Positions 1-8,224 of a DNA stretch of 64,000 nucleotides are shown one piece after another. Each line of letters starts with the position of its first letter. The first letter of the stretch is position 1. The notes under the pieces are model-generated. The model was given only the letters and a program-made list of their open reading frames with translations. It had not been told where the DNA came from and ran no database searches. Where the stretch lies: assembly GCF_013155335.1 (NCBI RefSeq), contig NZ_JABJQZ010000006.1, forward strand, positions 60,983-124,982. The letters run 5' to 3'. A program made the translations under genes and the position numbers. Source of the stretch: Nocardioides sp. zg-1230 (GTDB lineage: Bacteria; Actinomycetota; Actinomycetes; Propionibacteriales; Nocardioidaceae).

Positions 1-277
1 GGGTCTCCTCGTCGAAGGACAACCAGACCTCGGTGCCGGGGAGCAGGTCGCGTCCCTCGACGGACGTGGAGACGAAGGAGGCGGCCTCGAGCAGTGCCAT
101 GTCGCTGCGCAGGGGCTCGCGTCCGGAACCTCCGGACCCACCGGACTCACCTGCCGCCTCGCCGTCCCCGTCCGAGCCGCACGCTGCCAGGAGCACCACG
201 GCGACGAGGGTCACGACCGCCCGCACGGGAGGACGCGTCCCGCGCAGCTGCCCGCGCCTGCTCGACGGCGTCCCCAT
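1..277 (-). CDS. META/HslJ-type lipoprotein, N-terminal part (cut by window edge)
   Basis: Only the first 92 residues are visible; the gene runs off the left edge. The start is ATG at 277 with GAGGAG just upstream. Residues 18-33 form a hydrophobic signal ending in a lipobox (LLAAC, Cys33), followed by a Gly/Ser/Glu-rich linker. The segment after residue 60 (ASFVSTSVEGRDLLPGTEV) resembles the start of META domains. I infer a surface lipoprotein facing the periplasm-like space; the fold call rests on a short stretch. Two palindromes shared with the LuxR region lie 56-98 bp upstream. Confidence 0.6.
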   Translation of the reverse strand, partial: MGTPSSRRGQLRGTRPPVRAVVTLVAVVLLAACGSDGDGEAAGESGGSGGSGREPLRSDMALLEAASFVSTSVEGRDLLPGTEVWLSFDEET

Positions 278-332
278 GTCGGCCTCCTCGTCAGCCCCAG
301 GAGCGCACCGACCCGTGCGCCTGGGGCAAACC

Positions 333-349
333 TCACCACCGACGGGTGA
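333..349. promoter_or_regulatory. Palindrome TCACC-n7-GGTGA, possible LuxR/LAL operator 1
   Basis: Inverted arms TCACC (333-337) and GGTGA (345-349) lie upstream of the lipoprotein gene. They resemble the perfect palindrome at 11005-11022 beside the LuxR regulator. Function is inferred from recurrence only. Confidence 0.35.
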
Positions 350-358
350 TGCCGGCCC

Positions 359-375
359 TCACGCGTTTCGGGTGA
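359..375. promoter_or_regulatory. Palindrome TCACG-n7-GGTGA, possible LuxR/LAL operator 2
   Basis: A second imperfect copy, with TCACG at 359-363 and GGTGA at 371-375, sits 26 bp (centre to centre) from the first. Paired spacing of this kind suits an activator binding two adjacent sites. Confidence 0.35.
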
Positions 376-405
376 AGGTCGGGCCAGGGTCGGGCGTGCT
401 GCCGG

Positions 406-2205
406 TCAGAGCGGCCAGACGATCGGGACCACGACCAGCGCGACGACGAACCACCAGACCATGACGGGCAGGCCGAGCCTCCAGTAGTCGCCGAACCGGT
501 AGCCGCCCGGGCTCATGATCATCATGTTCCCCGGCGTCGAGATCGGGGTGAGGAGCGCGGCGCACCCGGCGATCGCCACCGCCATCAGCAGCGGCTTCGC
601 GGCGGTGCCGGTCGCCTCCGCCGCGGCCAGGACGATCGGTACGACGACGAGGACCGTCGCGGTGTTGCTCACCACCTGGCCGAGGACAGCGGTGAGGACG
701 AAGAGCGCGGCCAGCAGGACGACCGGGCGCCCCGACCCCACTGCGTCGATGAGGAACGACGCCACGCGGTCGGCCGCCCCGCTGGTGCGGATCGCGGTCG
801 AGAGCGGGATGAGGGCGCCGACCAGCACGACCGTCTGCCAGGAGACGGACCGGTAGGCCTGTGCCACCGACACCACCCGCAGCAGGACGAGGGCGACCAC
901 CGCGGCCAGGCCGGCGATGGCAGGTGGCACCCGGCCGGTGCCGAGCATCACGACGAGGCCGGCCAGCACCAGGACGGCAAGCGTGGCGCGCGGTCCCCAC
1001 GCGACGGTCTGGCGGCGGACGAGGTCGGGGGAGTCCACCAGCAGGACGTCGCGGTCGCGATTGAGCTTGTCGAGGGCCGACCACCGGCCGTGCAGCAGGA
1101 TCGCGTCACCCTCCGCGAGCTCGATCGGCCCGTCGCCCTGGTCGGCGCCGAGTCGCTGGACGGCCAGGATGATGAGCGCGTTCTCGCGCTTCATGCCGCG
1201 GTGCACCCGCTCCCCGACCAGGCGCGAACGAGGCGGGACGACCACCTCAGCCGCGCCCGCTTCCCGGTTCATCAACCCGGTACCGTCGCCGAGGCCGACC
1301 ATGCTGACGGCCAGGCCGTGGTTCAGTGCGAACCGCGTGACGTCGTTCGGCTCCCCGGTCACCACGAGGGTGTCGTCGTCCCCGACCGCGCCGACCACGA
1401 CCTGGCCCTCGGGCGACTCGGCAGCCACGACGCGGACGCGGTCCTCACCGCCGAGCGTGCGCGGCGGCCCGCGCCCGATCAGGTCCGAGCGCGAACGCAC
1501 CCGCAGGCGGTAGAAGCCATCGGTCAGCTGGTACTGGGCCTCGAGCGTCTCGGCCAGGGCTCCGAGGTCGGGCGGGGCGTGCTCGGGGGTGCGCTGGGGG
1601 AGCAGGCGGGCACCGAGGAGCACGCACAGCGCGACCGTGCCGACCAGCAGCGGCACACCGACGAGCGCGAACGAGAAGAACGGGAACGGTCCCTCGCCGG
1701 CATCGTTCGCCGCGTCGGAGATGATGACGTTGACCGGGCTGCTCATCAGCAGCAGCATCCCGCCGGCGCTGCCCGCGAAGGCCACCGGCATCAGCAACCG
1801 CGACGGCGGCAGCCCGATGCGGTGACCGACCAGCACGACGAGCGGCAGCAGCGCAGCGACCGCCCCGTTGAGCGTGATGAGCGACGTCAGGACCGCGGAC
1901 AGCAGGCACACCGCGACGAGCACCCGGGTCGCCCCGGTCCCGGCCCGCTCCAGCAGGACCCGGCCGGCCCACGTCGTGACGCCCGTCGAGTCGATGGCCT
2001 CGCTCACCACGAAGAGGGTGGCGATGAAGATGACGACGGGGTCCCCGAACCCGGCCACCGCCTCCTCGGTGGTGACCAGCCCGGTGGCCCACAGCGTGAG
2101 CGCCGCCAGGATGGCGACCACGCCGACCGGGAGGCGGTTCCACACGAACAGCGCGACCACGAGCCCCAGCACGACCAGCGCCGTGGTCGCATCGTCCAGC
2201 GCCAT
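406..2205 (-). CDS. SLC13-family permease with two RCK_C (TrkA-C) domains
   Basis: This 599-residue integral membrane protein has two hydrophobic halves (about residues 1-205 and 405-599) flanking a soluble insert. The insert (about 215-400) holds two RCK_C/TrkA-C-like modules, for example RSRSDLIG and PPRSRLVGERV. That is the layout of SLC13-like permeases of the divalent anion:Na+ superfamily, which import sulfate or dicarboxylates. The insert probably senses a ligand. The substrate cannot be read from sequence. The start is ATG at 2205, 10 nt after the stop of the AbgT gene, so it is probably the last gene of the pepA-AbgT-SLC13 operon. Confidence 0.85.
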   Translation of the reverse strand: MALDDATTALVVLGLVVALFVWNRLPVGVVAILAALTLWATGLVTTEEAVAGFGDPVVIFIATLFVVSEAIDSTGVTTWAGRVLLERAGTGATRVLVAVCLLSAVLTSLITLNGAVAALLPLVVLVGHRIGLPPSRLLMPVAFAGSAGGMLLLMSSPVNVIISDAANDAGEGPFPFFSFALVGVPLLVGTVALCVLLGARLLPQRTPEHAPPDLGALAETLEAQYQLTDGFYRLRVRSRSDLIGRGPPRTLGGEDRVRVVAAESPEGQVVVGAVGDDDTLVVTGEPNDVTRFALNHGLAVSMVGLGDGTGLMNREAGAAEVVVPPRSRLVGERVHRGMKRENALIILAVQRLGADQGDGPIELAEGDAILLHGRWSALDKLNRDRDVLLVDSPDLVRRQTVAWGPRATLAVLVLAGLVVMLGTGRVPPAIAGLAAVVALVLLRVVSVAQAYRSVSWQTVVLVGALIPLSTAIRTSGAADRVASFLIDAVGSGRPVVLLAALFVLTAVLGQVVSNTATVLVVVPIVLAAAEATGTAAKPLLMAVAIAGCAALLTPISTPGNMMIMSPGGYRFGDYWRLGLPVMVWWFVVALVVVPIVWPL

Positions 2206-2215
2206 ACCCGCGGGC

Positions 2216-3874
2216 CTAGTCGAGCTGGACCGGCGAGCCGGGACCCCAGGGGATCTCGAGGAGGTACCAGCCGGTGAACAGCAGCGTCCAGGTGACCAGC
2301 ACGACGACCGTGTAGGGGATCATCATCGAGATCACGGTGCCCATCCCCGCGGACGCTCGGTAGCGCTGGCAGACCAGGATGATGAAGGGCAGGTAGACCA
2401 TGAGCGGGGTGATCACGTTGACCGGCCCGTCACCGACGCGGTAGGCGGCGAGGACCGTCTGCGGCGCGATGCCGAGGTTGTAGAACAACGGGATGAAGAT
2501 GGGCGCGATGATCGCCCACTTGGGGATCACCCCCGGCATGATGATGTCGATGACGAAGACCAGCAGGATGAAGCCGATCAGCAGCGGCAGGGCACCGATG
2601 TCGGCACTCCCCAGCAGGTCGGCGAGCTGCGTCGCCACGACGTTGGAGATGTTCGAGTAGTTGAAGAACGCGATGAACTGGGCGATCAGCAGCATCAGGA
2701 AGATGAGTCCACCCAGGCCGTTGAAGGTCTTCACGATCGCGTTGATCACGTTGGTGCTGCCGGTGAGGCTGCCCGAGCCCCGGCCGTAGCCCAGACCGGC
2801 TGCCAGGAAGAACATCGAGATGATCAGCAGCAGGCTGCTCATGAACGGGGAGTTGCCGAAGATCTCGCCGGTCTCGGGGTTGCGCAGCGGTGCGCCGGGG
2901 ATGAACGTGAGCGCGGAGATGAGCGCGACCGCGACGAGCGTGTAGATGCCGGCGAGGCGCAGGCCGCGCGACTCGTGGGACAGCTCGTCACCGCTCGGCA
3001 CGTGGTCGACCGGCGCGTCCGGCGGCCGCTCGGCCGGGTCCCAGACCCCCGCCCTCGGCTCGACGTAGCGTTCGGTGAGGACCGTCATCACGGCCGCGGT
3101 GAACAGTGTCGACACGATGGCGAAGTAGAAGTTGTTGGTGACGTTGAGCGGCTCGGCGTCGGGAGCGACGCCGGCAATGATCTCGTTGGTGACCTCGGTG
3201 ATGATGCCGTCGGCCGGCGTGATGAGGATGTTGACGAAGAACGATGCGCTGACACCCGCGTACGCCGCCGCGATGCCGACGAGCGGGTTGCGCCCCAGGC
3301 TGGCGAAGGCGGCGGCCCCGAGGGGGATCAGCACCAGGTAACCGGCGTCCGAGGCGACGCTGGAGATCCCGCCCAGCAGCACGATGATGAAGGTGACGGC
3401 CCCGGCGGGGGCGACCTGCACCATCTTGCGGATGAGGGCCGCGATCAGGCCCGCCTCCTCGGCGACACCGACACCGATCATCGCGACCAGGATGACCGCG
3501 ACGACGCCGAAGTCGTTGAAGTTCTGCACCGCCGTGGTGAACATGTAGCGGATGCCGTCGCCGTCGAGCAGGCTCTCGACCTCGATGGTCTCGGTGCGGA
3601 CCTCGTAGTCGGGGATCGCCTCCTCCGGCTCGTGGCCCAGCGACGGGTACGAGCTGCCCCCGGCGTCGTACTCCTGGCTGACTCCTGTCTCCTCCGCCTC
3701 GGCGACCTCGGTCGTGACGCTCACCCCGACCCAGGCGAGCACGGCCGAGAGGACGATGACGCCGACGATCAGCGCCAGGAAGATGATGGCGGGGTGCGGG
3801 ACCTTGTTGCCGACGCGTTCGATCCAGCCCAGGAACCCGCCGGTGCCCCTGTCCTCGGCCGCCGCGGTGCTCAC
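2216..3874 (-). CDS. AbgT-family transporter
   Basis: This 552-residue polytopic membrane protein has many helices across its length. Family features include the N-terminal GWIERVGNKVPHP segment, the SDAGYLVLIPLGAAAF region and the late PLMVYLPF segment. AbgT proteins import p-aminobenzoyl-glutamate or export antimetabolites in an ion-coupled way. The GTG start at 3874 overlaps the aminopeptidase stop as GTGA (3871-3874), so translation is probably coupled. The pairing with a peptidase suggests uptake of an acyl-amino acid or peptide that is hydrolysed inside; this is inference. Confidence 0.88.
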   Translation of the reverse strand: MSTAAAEDRGTGGFLGWIERVGNKVPHPAIIFLALIVGVIVLSAVLAWVGVSVTTEVAEAEETGVSQEYDAGGSSYPSLGHEPEEAIPDYEVRTETIEVESLLDGDGIRYMFTTAVQNFNDFGVVAVILVAMIGVGVAEEAGLIAALIRKMVQVAPAGAVTFIIVLLGGISSVASDAGYLVLIPLGAAAFASLGRNPLVGIAAAYAGVSASFFVNILITPADGIITEVTNEIIAGVAPDAEPLNVTNNFYFAIVSTLFTAAVMTVLTERYVEPRAGVWDPAERPPDAPVDHVPSGDELSHESRGLRLAGIYTLVAVALISALTFIPGAPLRNPETGEIFGNSPFMSSLLLIISMFFLAAGLGYGRGSGSLTGSTNVINAIVKTFNGLGGLIFLMLLIAQFIAFFNYSNISNVVATQLADLLGSADIGALPLLIGFILLVFVIDIIMPGVIPKWAIIAPIFIPLFYNLGIAPQTVLAAYRVGDGPVNVITPLMVYLPFIILVCQRYRASAGMGTVISMMIPYTVVVLVTWTLLFTGWYLLEIPWGPGSPVQLD

Positions 3875-5385
3875 CGGGACGACCCCGGCGTCTCGAACCT
3901 CGTCGCGAGCTCGACAAGCAGCCTCGCTCCGAAGCCGCTCGCGCCCTTGTTGCGCCAGGTGCGCTCCGTCGGTTGCTGGGCCGTGCTGGCGATGTCCACG
4001 TGTGCCCACGGGATGCCGTCGGTGAACTCCTCCAGGAACAGCGCCGCCGTGATCGACCCGGCGTTGGGACCACCCATGTTGGTCATGTCGGCGACCTGGG
4101 ACTCCAGCTGGGAGCGGTAGTTGCGATGCAGCGGGAGCTCCCACACCGGTTCGTCGGCGACCTCCCCGGCTCGGCGCACCTGGTCGACGACCCCGGCGTC
4201 GCTGCCCATGACCCCGGCGATGTCGACGCCGAAGGTGCGCAGGCACGCACCGGTAAGGGTGGCGACGTCCACCACCGCATCGACACCGTCCTCCACCGCC
4301 AGGCACAGGCCGTCGGCCATCACCAGCCGTCCCTCGGCGTCGGTGTTGAGCACCTCGACCGTCGTGCCGTTGCGCAAGTGAAGCACGTCGCCGAGCTTCA
4401 TCGCCGAGCCCGACGGCATGTTGTCGGTGCAGCAGAGGTAGGCCGTGACAGCGGCGGTGCACCCGAGGTCGCGCAGGGCCGTCATCGCTCCGAGGATGGC
4501 GGCGGCGCCGGTCATGTCGTTCTTCATCTGGGCGTGCGACTCGTCGCTCGGCTTCAGGCTGATGCCGCCGGAGTCGTACATGATCCCCTTGCCGACCAGG
4601 CCGAGGTGGCCGGTGGGGGAGTCGGGGCGGTAGGAGAGCTTGATCAGCCGGGGCTCGTCGACGCTGCCCCGGTTGACGCCGAGGATGCCGCCGCACCCCA
4701 TGTCCTCGAGCTGCTGGCGGTCGAACAGCTCGACCTCGAGGTCGGCGAGCGGAGCCACCTCGGTGGCGACCTCGCCCATGCGCTCGGCCGAGAGCGTCGC
4801 GGCCGGGCAGTTCGACAGGTCACGGCTGATCGCGGCCGCGCGGGCGGTCACCTGGCCCCGCGCCGCTCCGGCGCGCACCTCCTCGAGGACGTCGGACGGG
4901 ACCACGAGGGTCAGGCGGGTGAGCTGCGGCTCGTCGCCTCCGCGGCCGAGGAAGAAGCGCCACCGGGCCAGGAGCACGCCCTCCACCACGGCCTGGGCGA
5001 AGTCACCCGGTGACAGGGCGAGGTCGGGGCCGGGCAGCTCCACCGCGAGGGTCTTCTGGAGCGGCACCGCCCGGGCGTACGTCGCCGCGAGGTCGCGGAC
5101 CAGTCGCGCATCCACGGCGGAGGCCTCGCCGACCCCCAGCGCCACCAGCGCACGTCCTCCGGGGTCCGGGAGCACGACCACCTCGTGCGGCGCGCCGGTG
5201 AAGCCCAGCACGGCCAGCTGGGGCTGGTCCGTGCGCAGGTCGCTGGGCGGGGCCGCGCCGGCGGTGACCGGCACCGCCAGCGCTGCCGCCTCCGTGACCG
5301 GGGGCAGCGTGTCGCTGACCACCACCTCCGGAGGCCGGCGCAGCGACGGGACGGGATCGATGTCGCGGGTCGCTCGGGTGCTCAC
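3871..5385 (-). CDS. pepA: M17 leucyl aminopeptidase
   Basis: This 504-residue cytosolic metallopeptidase removes N-terminal residues from peptides using two metal ions. The catalytic C-terminal half carries K266 and D271 in VGKGIMYDSGG, and the family signature NTDAEGRL at 347-354. The first 180 residues are the regulatory N-domain. GTG at 5385 is preceded by AGGAGG at good spacing. The gene heads the leftward operon and overlaps the AbgT gene by 4 bp. Length and motifs fit the family without gaps. Confidence 0.93.
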   Translation of the reverse strand: MSTRATRDIDPVPSLRRPPEVVVSDTLPPVTEAAALAVPVTAGAAPPSDLRTDQPQLAVLGFTGAPHEVVVLPDPGGRALVALGVGEASAVDARLVRDLAATYARAVPLQKTLAVELPGPDLALSPGDFAQAVVEGVLLARWRFFLGRGGDEPQLTRLTLVVPSDVLEEVRAGAARGQVTARAAAISRDLSNCPAATLSAERMGEVATEVAPLADLEVELFDRQQLEDMGCGGILGVNRGSVDEPRLIKLSYRPDSPTGHLGLVGKGIMYDSGGISLKPSDESHAQMKNDMTGAAAILGAMTALRDLGCTAAVTAYLCCTDNMPSGSAMKLGDVLHLRNGTTVEVLNTDAEGRLVMADGLCLAVEDGVDAVVDVATLTGACLRTFGVDIAGVMGSDAGVVDQVRRAGEVADEPVWELPLHRNYRSQLESQVADMTNMGGPNAGSITAALFLEEFTDGIPWAHVDIASTAQQPTERTWRNKGASGFGARLLVELATRFETPGSSR

Positions 5386-5427
5386 CGTGGACCTCCTGGC
5401 GGGGCTGTGGGCGTGCGTCGAGGATGC

Positions 5428-6468
5428 TCAGGTGCCCGACGGCGACGGCTCCCCCAAAACGGGCGAATCGCCCCCCTCCGCGGGTGTCGGTGGCGCCGCC
5501 TCGGACGCGAGGATGTCGAGGCCGAGCCGCCGGGCGAGGTGTCGGGTGGCGAGCTGGCCCCGCACGCTGTTGCCGGCCTCGTCGAGGAGGGGCGAGAACG
5601 TGGCGAGTGCCCCCTTGCCGGGGGACACGGTGACGAGCCCGCCCCCGATGCCGCTCTTTCCGGGCATGCCGACGTCGAAGAGCCAGTCGCCGGACGTCTC
5701 GTACATGCCGGCGACCGTCATCACCGCCAGGGTTGCGTGGGCGGTCTCGGGGTGGACGACGCGTCCGCCGGTGAGGGGGTTGGTGCCGCCGTCGGCGAGG
5801 GTCGCTCCCATCACGGCGAGGTCGGTGGTCGTCACCGACAGGCAGCTCTGCCGGGTGTACAGCTCGACGGCATCCATGGCCTGCCCCTCCAGGGCGCCGG
5901 CCGCGGCCAGCATGTTGGCGAGGGCCCGGTTGCGGTGGTTGGTCGCGCGGGCGGACCCGAGGATGTCGTCGTCCAGCTCGAGCCGGCGCCCGGCGAACCG
6001 GGAGAGCGTGCTGCGCAGCACCTCCCACCGCTCCTCGACCCCCCGGCCGGTGACGAGGCTGGTGGTCGCGATCGCTCCGGCGTTCACCATCGGGTTGGTC
6101 CGACCGTGCGGGTCACGCTCGAGCGGGACCGTGGAGTTGAACGGCATGCCCGTGGCGTTGACGCCCACGCGGCGTCGTACGCGCTCGACGCCGTGGAGCT
6201 CACAGGCCAGCGCGAAGACGAACGGCTTCGCGACGCTCATGATCGAGAAGGGGACCCGGGCGTCCCCGGCGGCGGCAACGGCACCGGACGCGGCGACCAG
6301 GGCCAGACCGAAGCGCTGCGGCTCGGCGGCGGCGAGCGCGGGATAGACCGTGGAGACCGCGCCGTCGGGGACGGACCGGAAGAGCTCGTACGCCTCGTCG
6401 AGGCAGGCCTGGGTCGTCTCGCGGGCCGGCAGCAGCCCGGTGGAGACGTGGCGCGGCTCGTGGCTCAT
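5428..6468 (-). CDS. glsA: Glutaminase
   Basis: This 346-residue enzyme hydrolyses L-glutamine to glutamate and ammonia and belongs to the serine-dependent glutaminase family. The active-site pair is in IMSVAK (S78-x-x-K81). The segments NPMVNAGAIA, NRALANMLAAAG and GGTNPLTG are conserved substrate-site regions. The product ends normally without the C-terminal STAS or ankyrin extension seen in some homologues. The ATG at 6468 overlaps the stop of the upstream membrane-protein gene as ATGA, so the two are probably translated together. Confidence 0.92.
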   Translation of the reverse strand: MSHEPRHVSTGLLPARETTQACLDEAYELFRSVPDGAVSTVYPALAAAEPQRFGLALVAASGAVAAAGDARVPFSIMSVAKPFVFALACELHGVERVRRRVGVNATGMPFNSTVPLERDPHGRTNPMVNAGAIATTSLVTGRGVEERWEVLRSTLSRFAGRRLELDDDILGSARATNHRNRALANMLAAAGALEGQAMDAVELYTRQSCLSVTTTDLAVMGATLADGGTNPLTGGRVVHPETAHATLAVMTVAGMYETSGDWLFDVGMPGKSGIGGGLVTVSPGKGALATFSPLLDEAGNSVRGQLATRHLARRLGLDILASEAAPPTPAEGGDSPVLGEPSPSGT

Positions 6469-7514
6469 GTCGGTGACGTCTCGTCGTGGGGACCGTCCGC
6501 GACCGGCGACCGCTCCGGTCTCGGCGGCACCAGCCCGACGCGCCACGCGAGGAGCATGAACCCGCCCAGCACGATCGGACCCCCGAGCGTGACGGTGCGC
6601 CACGCGACGAGACCGGCCACGGCCGCGGCCTCGATGCCCTCCCCGCCGAGGTCGACGAGCTCCGCGAGCAGGAGCCCGTCGACGATCCCAAGGCCCATGA
6701 ACGGGAACAGGGTGAAGGGGTAGACCAGGCAGAAGGTGACGTAGACGTCGAGGGCCGGCACGGACTCGGGCCCGACACCGACGAAGCGCAGCGCGAGGAG
6801 GACGATGCTGGCGTCGACCAGCACCATCGCGATCAGGCCGAGCAACGACGCGGCGAGGTGGGACCGGAAGCCCGCTGCGACGTGGTGGCGGAAGGTGACG
6901 GCCCGGCGGCTCCACTCCTCGGGTCTCGTCGACCTGCGGACGCGCGAGACGGCGCGGCCCGCAGCCTCCCCGACCCGGGCAGCGGTCGTGTCGTGCCGTA
7001 CGGCGGCCAGCGCGAGGGCCAGGATCGTGGCGGCCACCAGCCCGCTCAGCAGCACGCGCCCGAGGGGACCGGCCTCCCAGCGGGTGACCACGAGGAGCAG
7101 CACTCCCACGACCGGGACGGCGAAGCGGACCGTGTAGAACGCGACCATGTTCGCCGTCGTGCCCGCGAGGGCGACAGCGTGCGGGACGCCCCACGAGGCG
7201 AACACCTTGAGCCGCAGCACGAGGTCGCCCGGTGGTGGGGCGACGACGGCGAGCAGGTGGGCGGCGAGGTCGTTGACGAGGGCCCTCACCATCCCGACCC
7301 CGGGGATGAAGAGGGCGAGGGGGAGTGCGTTGAGGGTGTTGCGCACCACCATCAGCCCGACCAGTACCCCGAGCTCGCTCCACGACAGCCTGCCCAGCGC
7401 CGAGCGCACCGCGCCCCAGTCGATGTCACCCACGAGGCGTGCCGCCAGCCAGACGACGACGACGCACAGCGCCACCGTCAGGATCCTGCGACCCCCGGGC
7501 CGGAAGTCGGTCAC
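6465..7514 (-). CDS. LPG-synthase-type membrane protein (UPF0104/AglD family)
   Basis: The product has 349 residues with about eight predicted helices and an RNTLNALPLALFIPG-type motif in the first third. This resembles the flippase/membrane half of lysylphosphatidylglycerol synthases. The soluble aminoacyl-transfer domain is absent, so lipid lysylation is not implied. The start is GTG at 7514 with GGAGGG upstream. It is the first gene of a pair with glutaminase. A role in envelope lipid handling is the family expectation; the substrate is unknown. Confidence 0.8.
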   Translation of the reverse strand: MTDFRPGGRRILTVALCVVVVWLAARLVGDIDWGAVRSALGRLSWSELGVLVGLMVVRNTLNALPLALFIPGVGMVRALVNDLAAHLLAVVAPPPGDLVLRLKVFASWGVPHAVALAGTTANMVAFYTVRFAVPVVGVLLLVVTRWEAGPLGRVLLSGLVAATILALALAAVRHDTTAARVGEAAGRAVSRVRRSTRPEEWSRRAVTFRHHVAAGFRSHLAASLLGLIAMVLVDASIVLLALRFVGVGPESVPALDVYVTFCLVYPFTLFPFMGLGIVDGLLLAELVDLGGEGIEAAAVAGLVAWRTVTLGGPIVLGGFMLLAWRVGLVPPRPERSPVADGPHDETSPT

Positions 7515-7635
7515 TCGGCGCCCTCCGTCCCTCACCGGTCGGTGCGACCGCGCACGGGCCACCGTGACGCCGTCGGCGCCGAGGTGCACCCCCTGAATCG
7601 GGTGAGCCGACCCTGCTGCGCCGAGCCGCGAGTCA

Positions 7636-7654
7636 CTCACCCGGATCGGGGGAG
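7636..7654. promoter_or_regulatory. Palindrome CTCACCCGGATCGGGGGAG, possible LuxR/LAL operator 3
   Basis: The arms CTCACCCG and CGGGGGAG pair with one mismatch. The site is 60 bp upstream of the DUF1269 start, a usual activator distance. A looser CACCC-n8-GGGTG element precedes it at 7587-7604. Confidence 0.45.
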
Positions 7655-7713
7655 CCCGTGCCCTCCCGGCACGCGCAGCATCGTCGTACGCCATCGACGA
7701 AAGGGATCGATCC

Positions 7714-8205
7714 ATGGGAACGCTGACGGTCTGGAAGTTCGACACCGCCTCGGGCGCCGACGACGCCACGGAGACCCTGCGACAGCTCTCCTCGCAGCAC
7801 CTGATCACCATCCACGACGCAGCCACCGTGCGCTGGGACGAGGGGAAGAAGAAGCCCAAGACCAGGCAGCTGGCCAACCTGACCGGTGCCGGGGCCCTGG
7901 GGGGCGCCTTCTGGGGCATGTTGTTCGGACTGATCTTCTTCGTGCCGCTGCTCGGGGCCGCGATCGGCGCCGCGTCGGGCGCCCTCGCCGGGTCGCTGAG
8001 GGACGTCGGCATCGACGACGGCTTCATCAACCGGGTCCGGGACGAGGTCACGCCCGGGACCTCGGCGTTGTTCGTGCTGAGCTCGGACGCCGTGATGGAC
8101 AAGGTGCGGGAGGCGTTCTCCGCGAACCGGCCCGAGCTGATCTTCACCAACCTGAGCACCGAGCAGGAGAACGCGATCCGCGAGGTCTTCGCCGAGGAGG
8201 AGTGA
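7714..8205 (+). CDS. DUF1269 family membrane-associated protein
   Basis: The product has 163 residues. It starts with the family opening GTLTVWKFD, has a charged N-domain (to about 55), then one Gly/Ala-rich hairpin-like hydrophobic segment (about 61-92) containing GGAFWGMLFG, then a basic/acidic C-domain. DUF1269 has no established biochemical role. The start ATG has AAAGGGA upstream. It converges with the LuxR regulator (20 bp between stops) and carries one of the shared palindromes upstream, so I infer it is a target of that regulator. Confidence 0.85.
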   Translation: MGTLTVWKFDTASGADDATETLRQLSSQHLITIHDAATVRWDEGKKKPKTRQLANLTGAGALGGAFWGMLFGLIFFVPLLGAAIGAASGALAGSLRDVGIDDGFINRVRDEVTPGTSALFVLSSDAVMDKVREAFSANRPELIFTNLSTEQENAIREVFAEEE

Positions 8206-8224
8206 CTCCGAGCGGACGGTTGTC

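Noticed and set aside
1868..4120. Long open frame of 750 codons on the + strand opposite the SLC13 and AbgT genes
   Set aside because: It is rich in Asp, Arg, Gly and His with no domain, and the opposite strand holds clear transporters. It is an effect of high G+C. Other long antisense frames (14153-15976, 28934-31243, 32437-34809, 39006-41318, 61151-62746 beyond the 48-residue gene) are rejected for the same reason.
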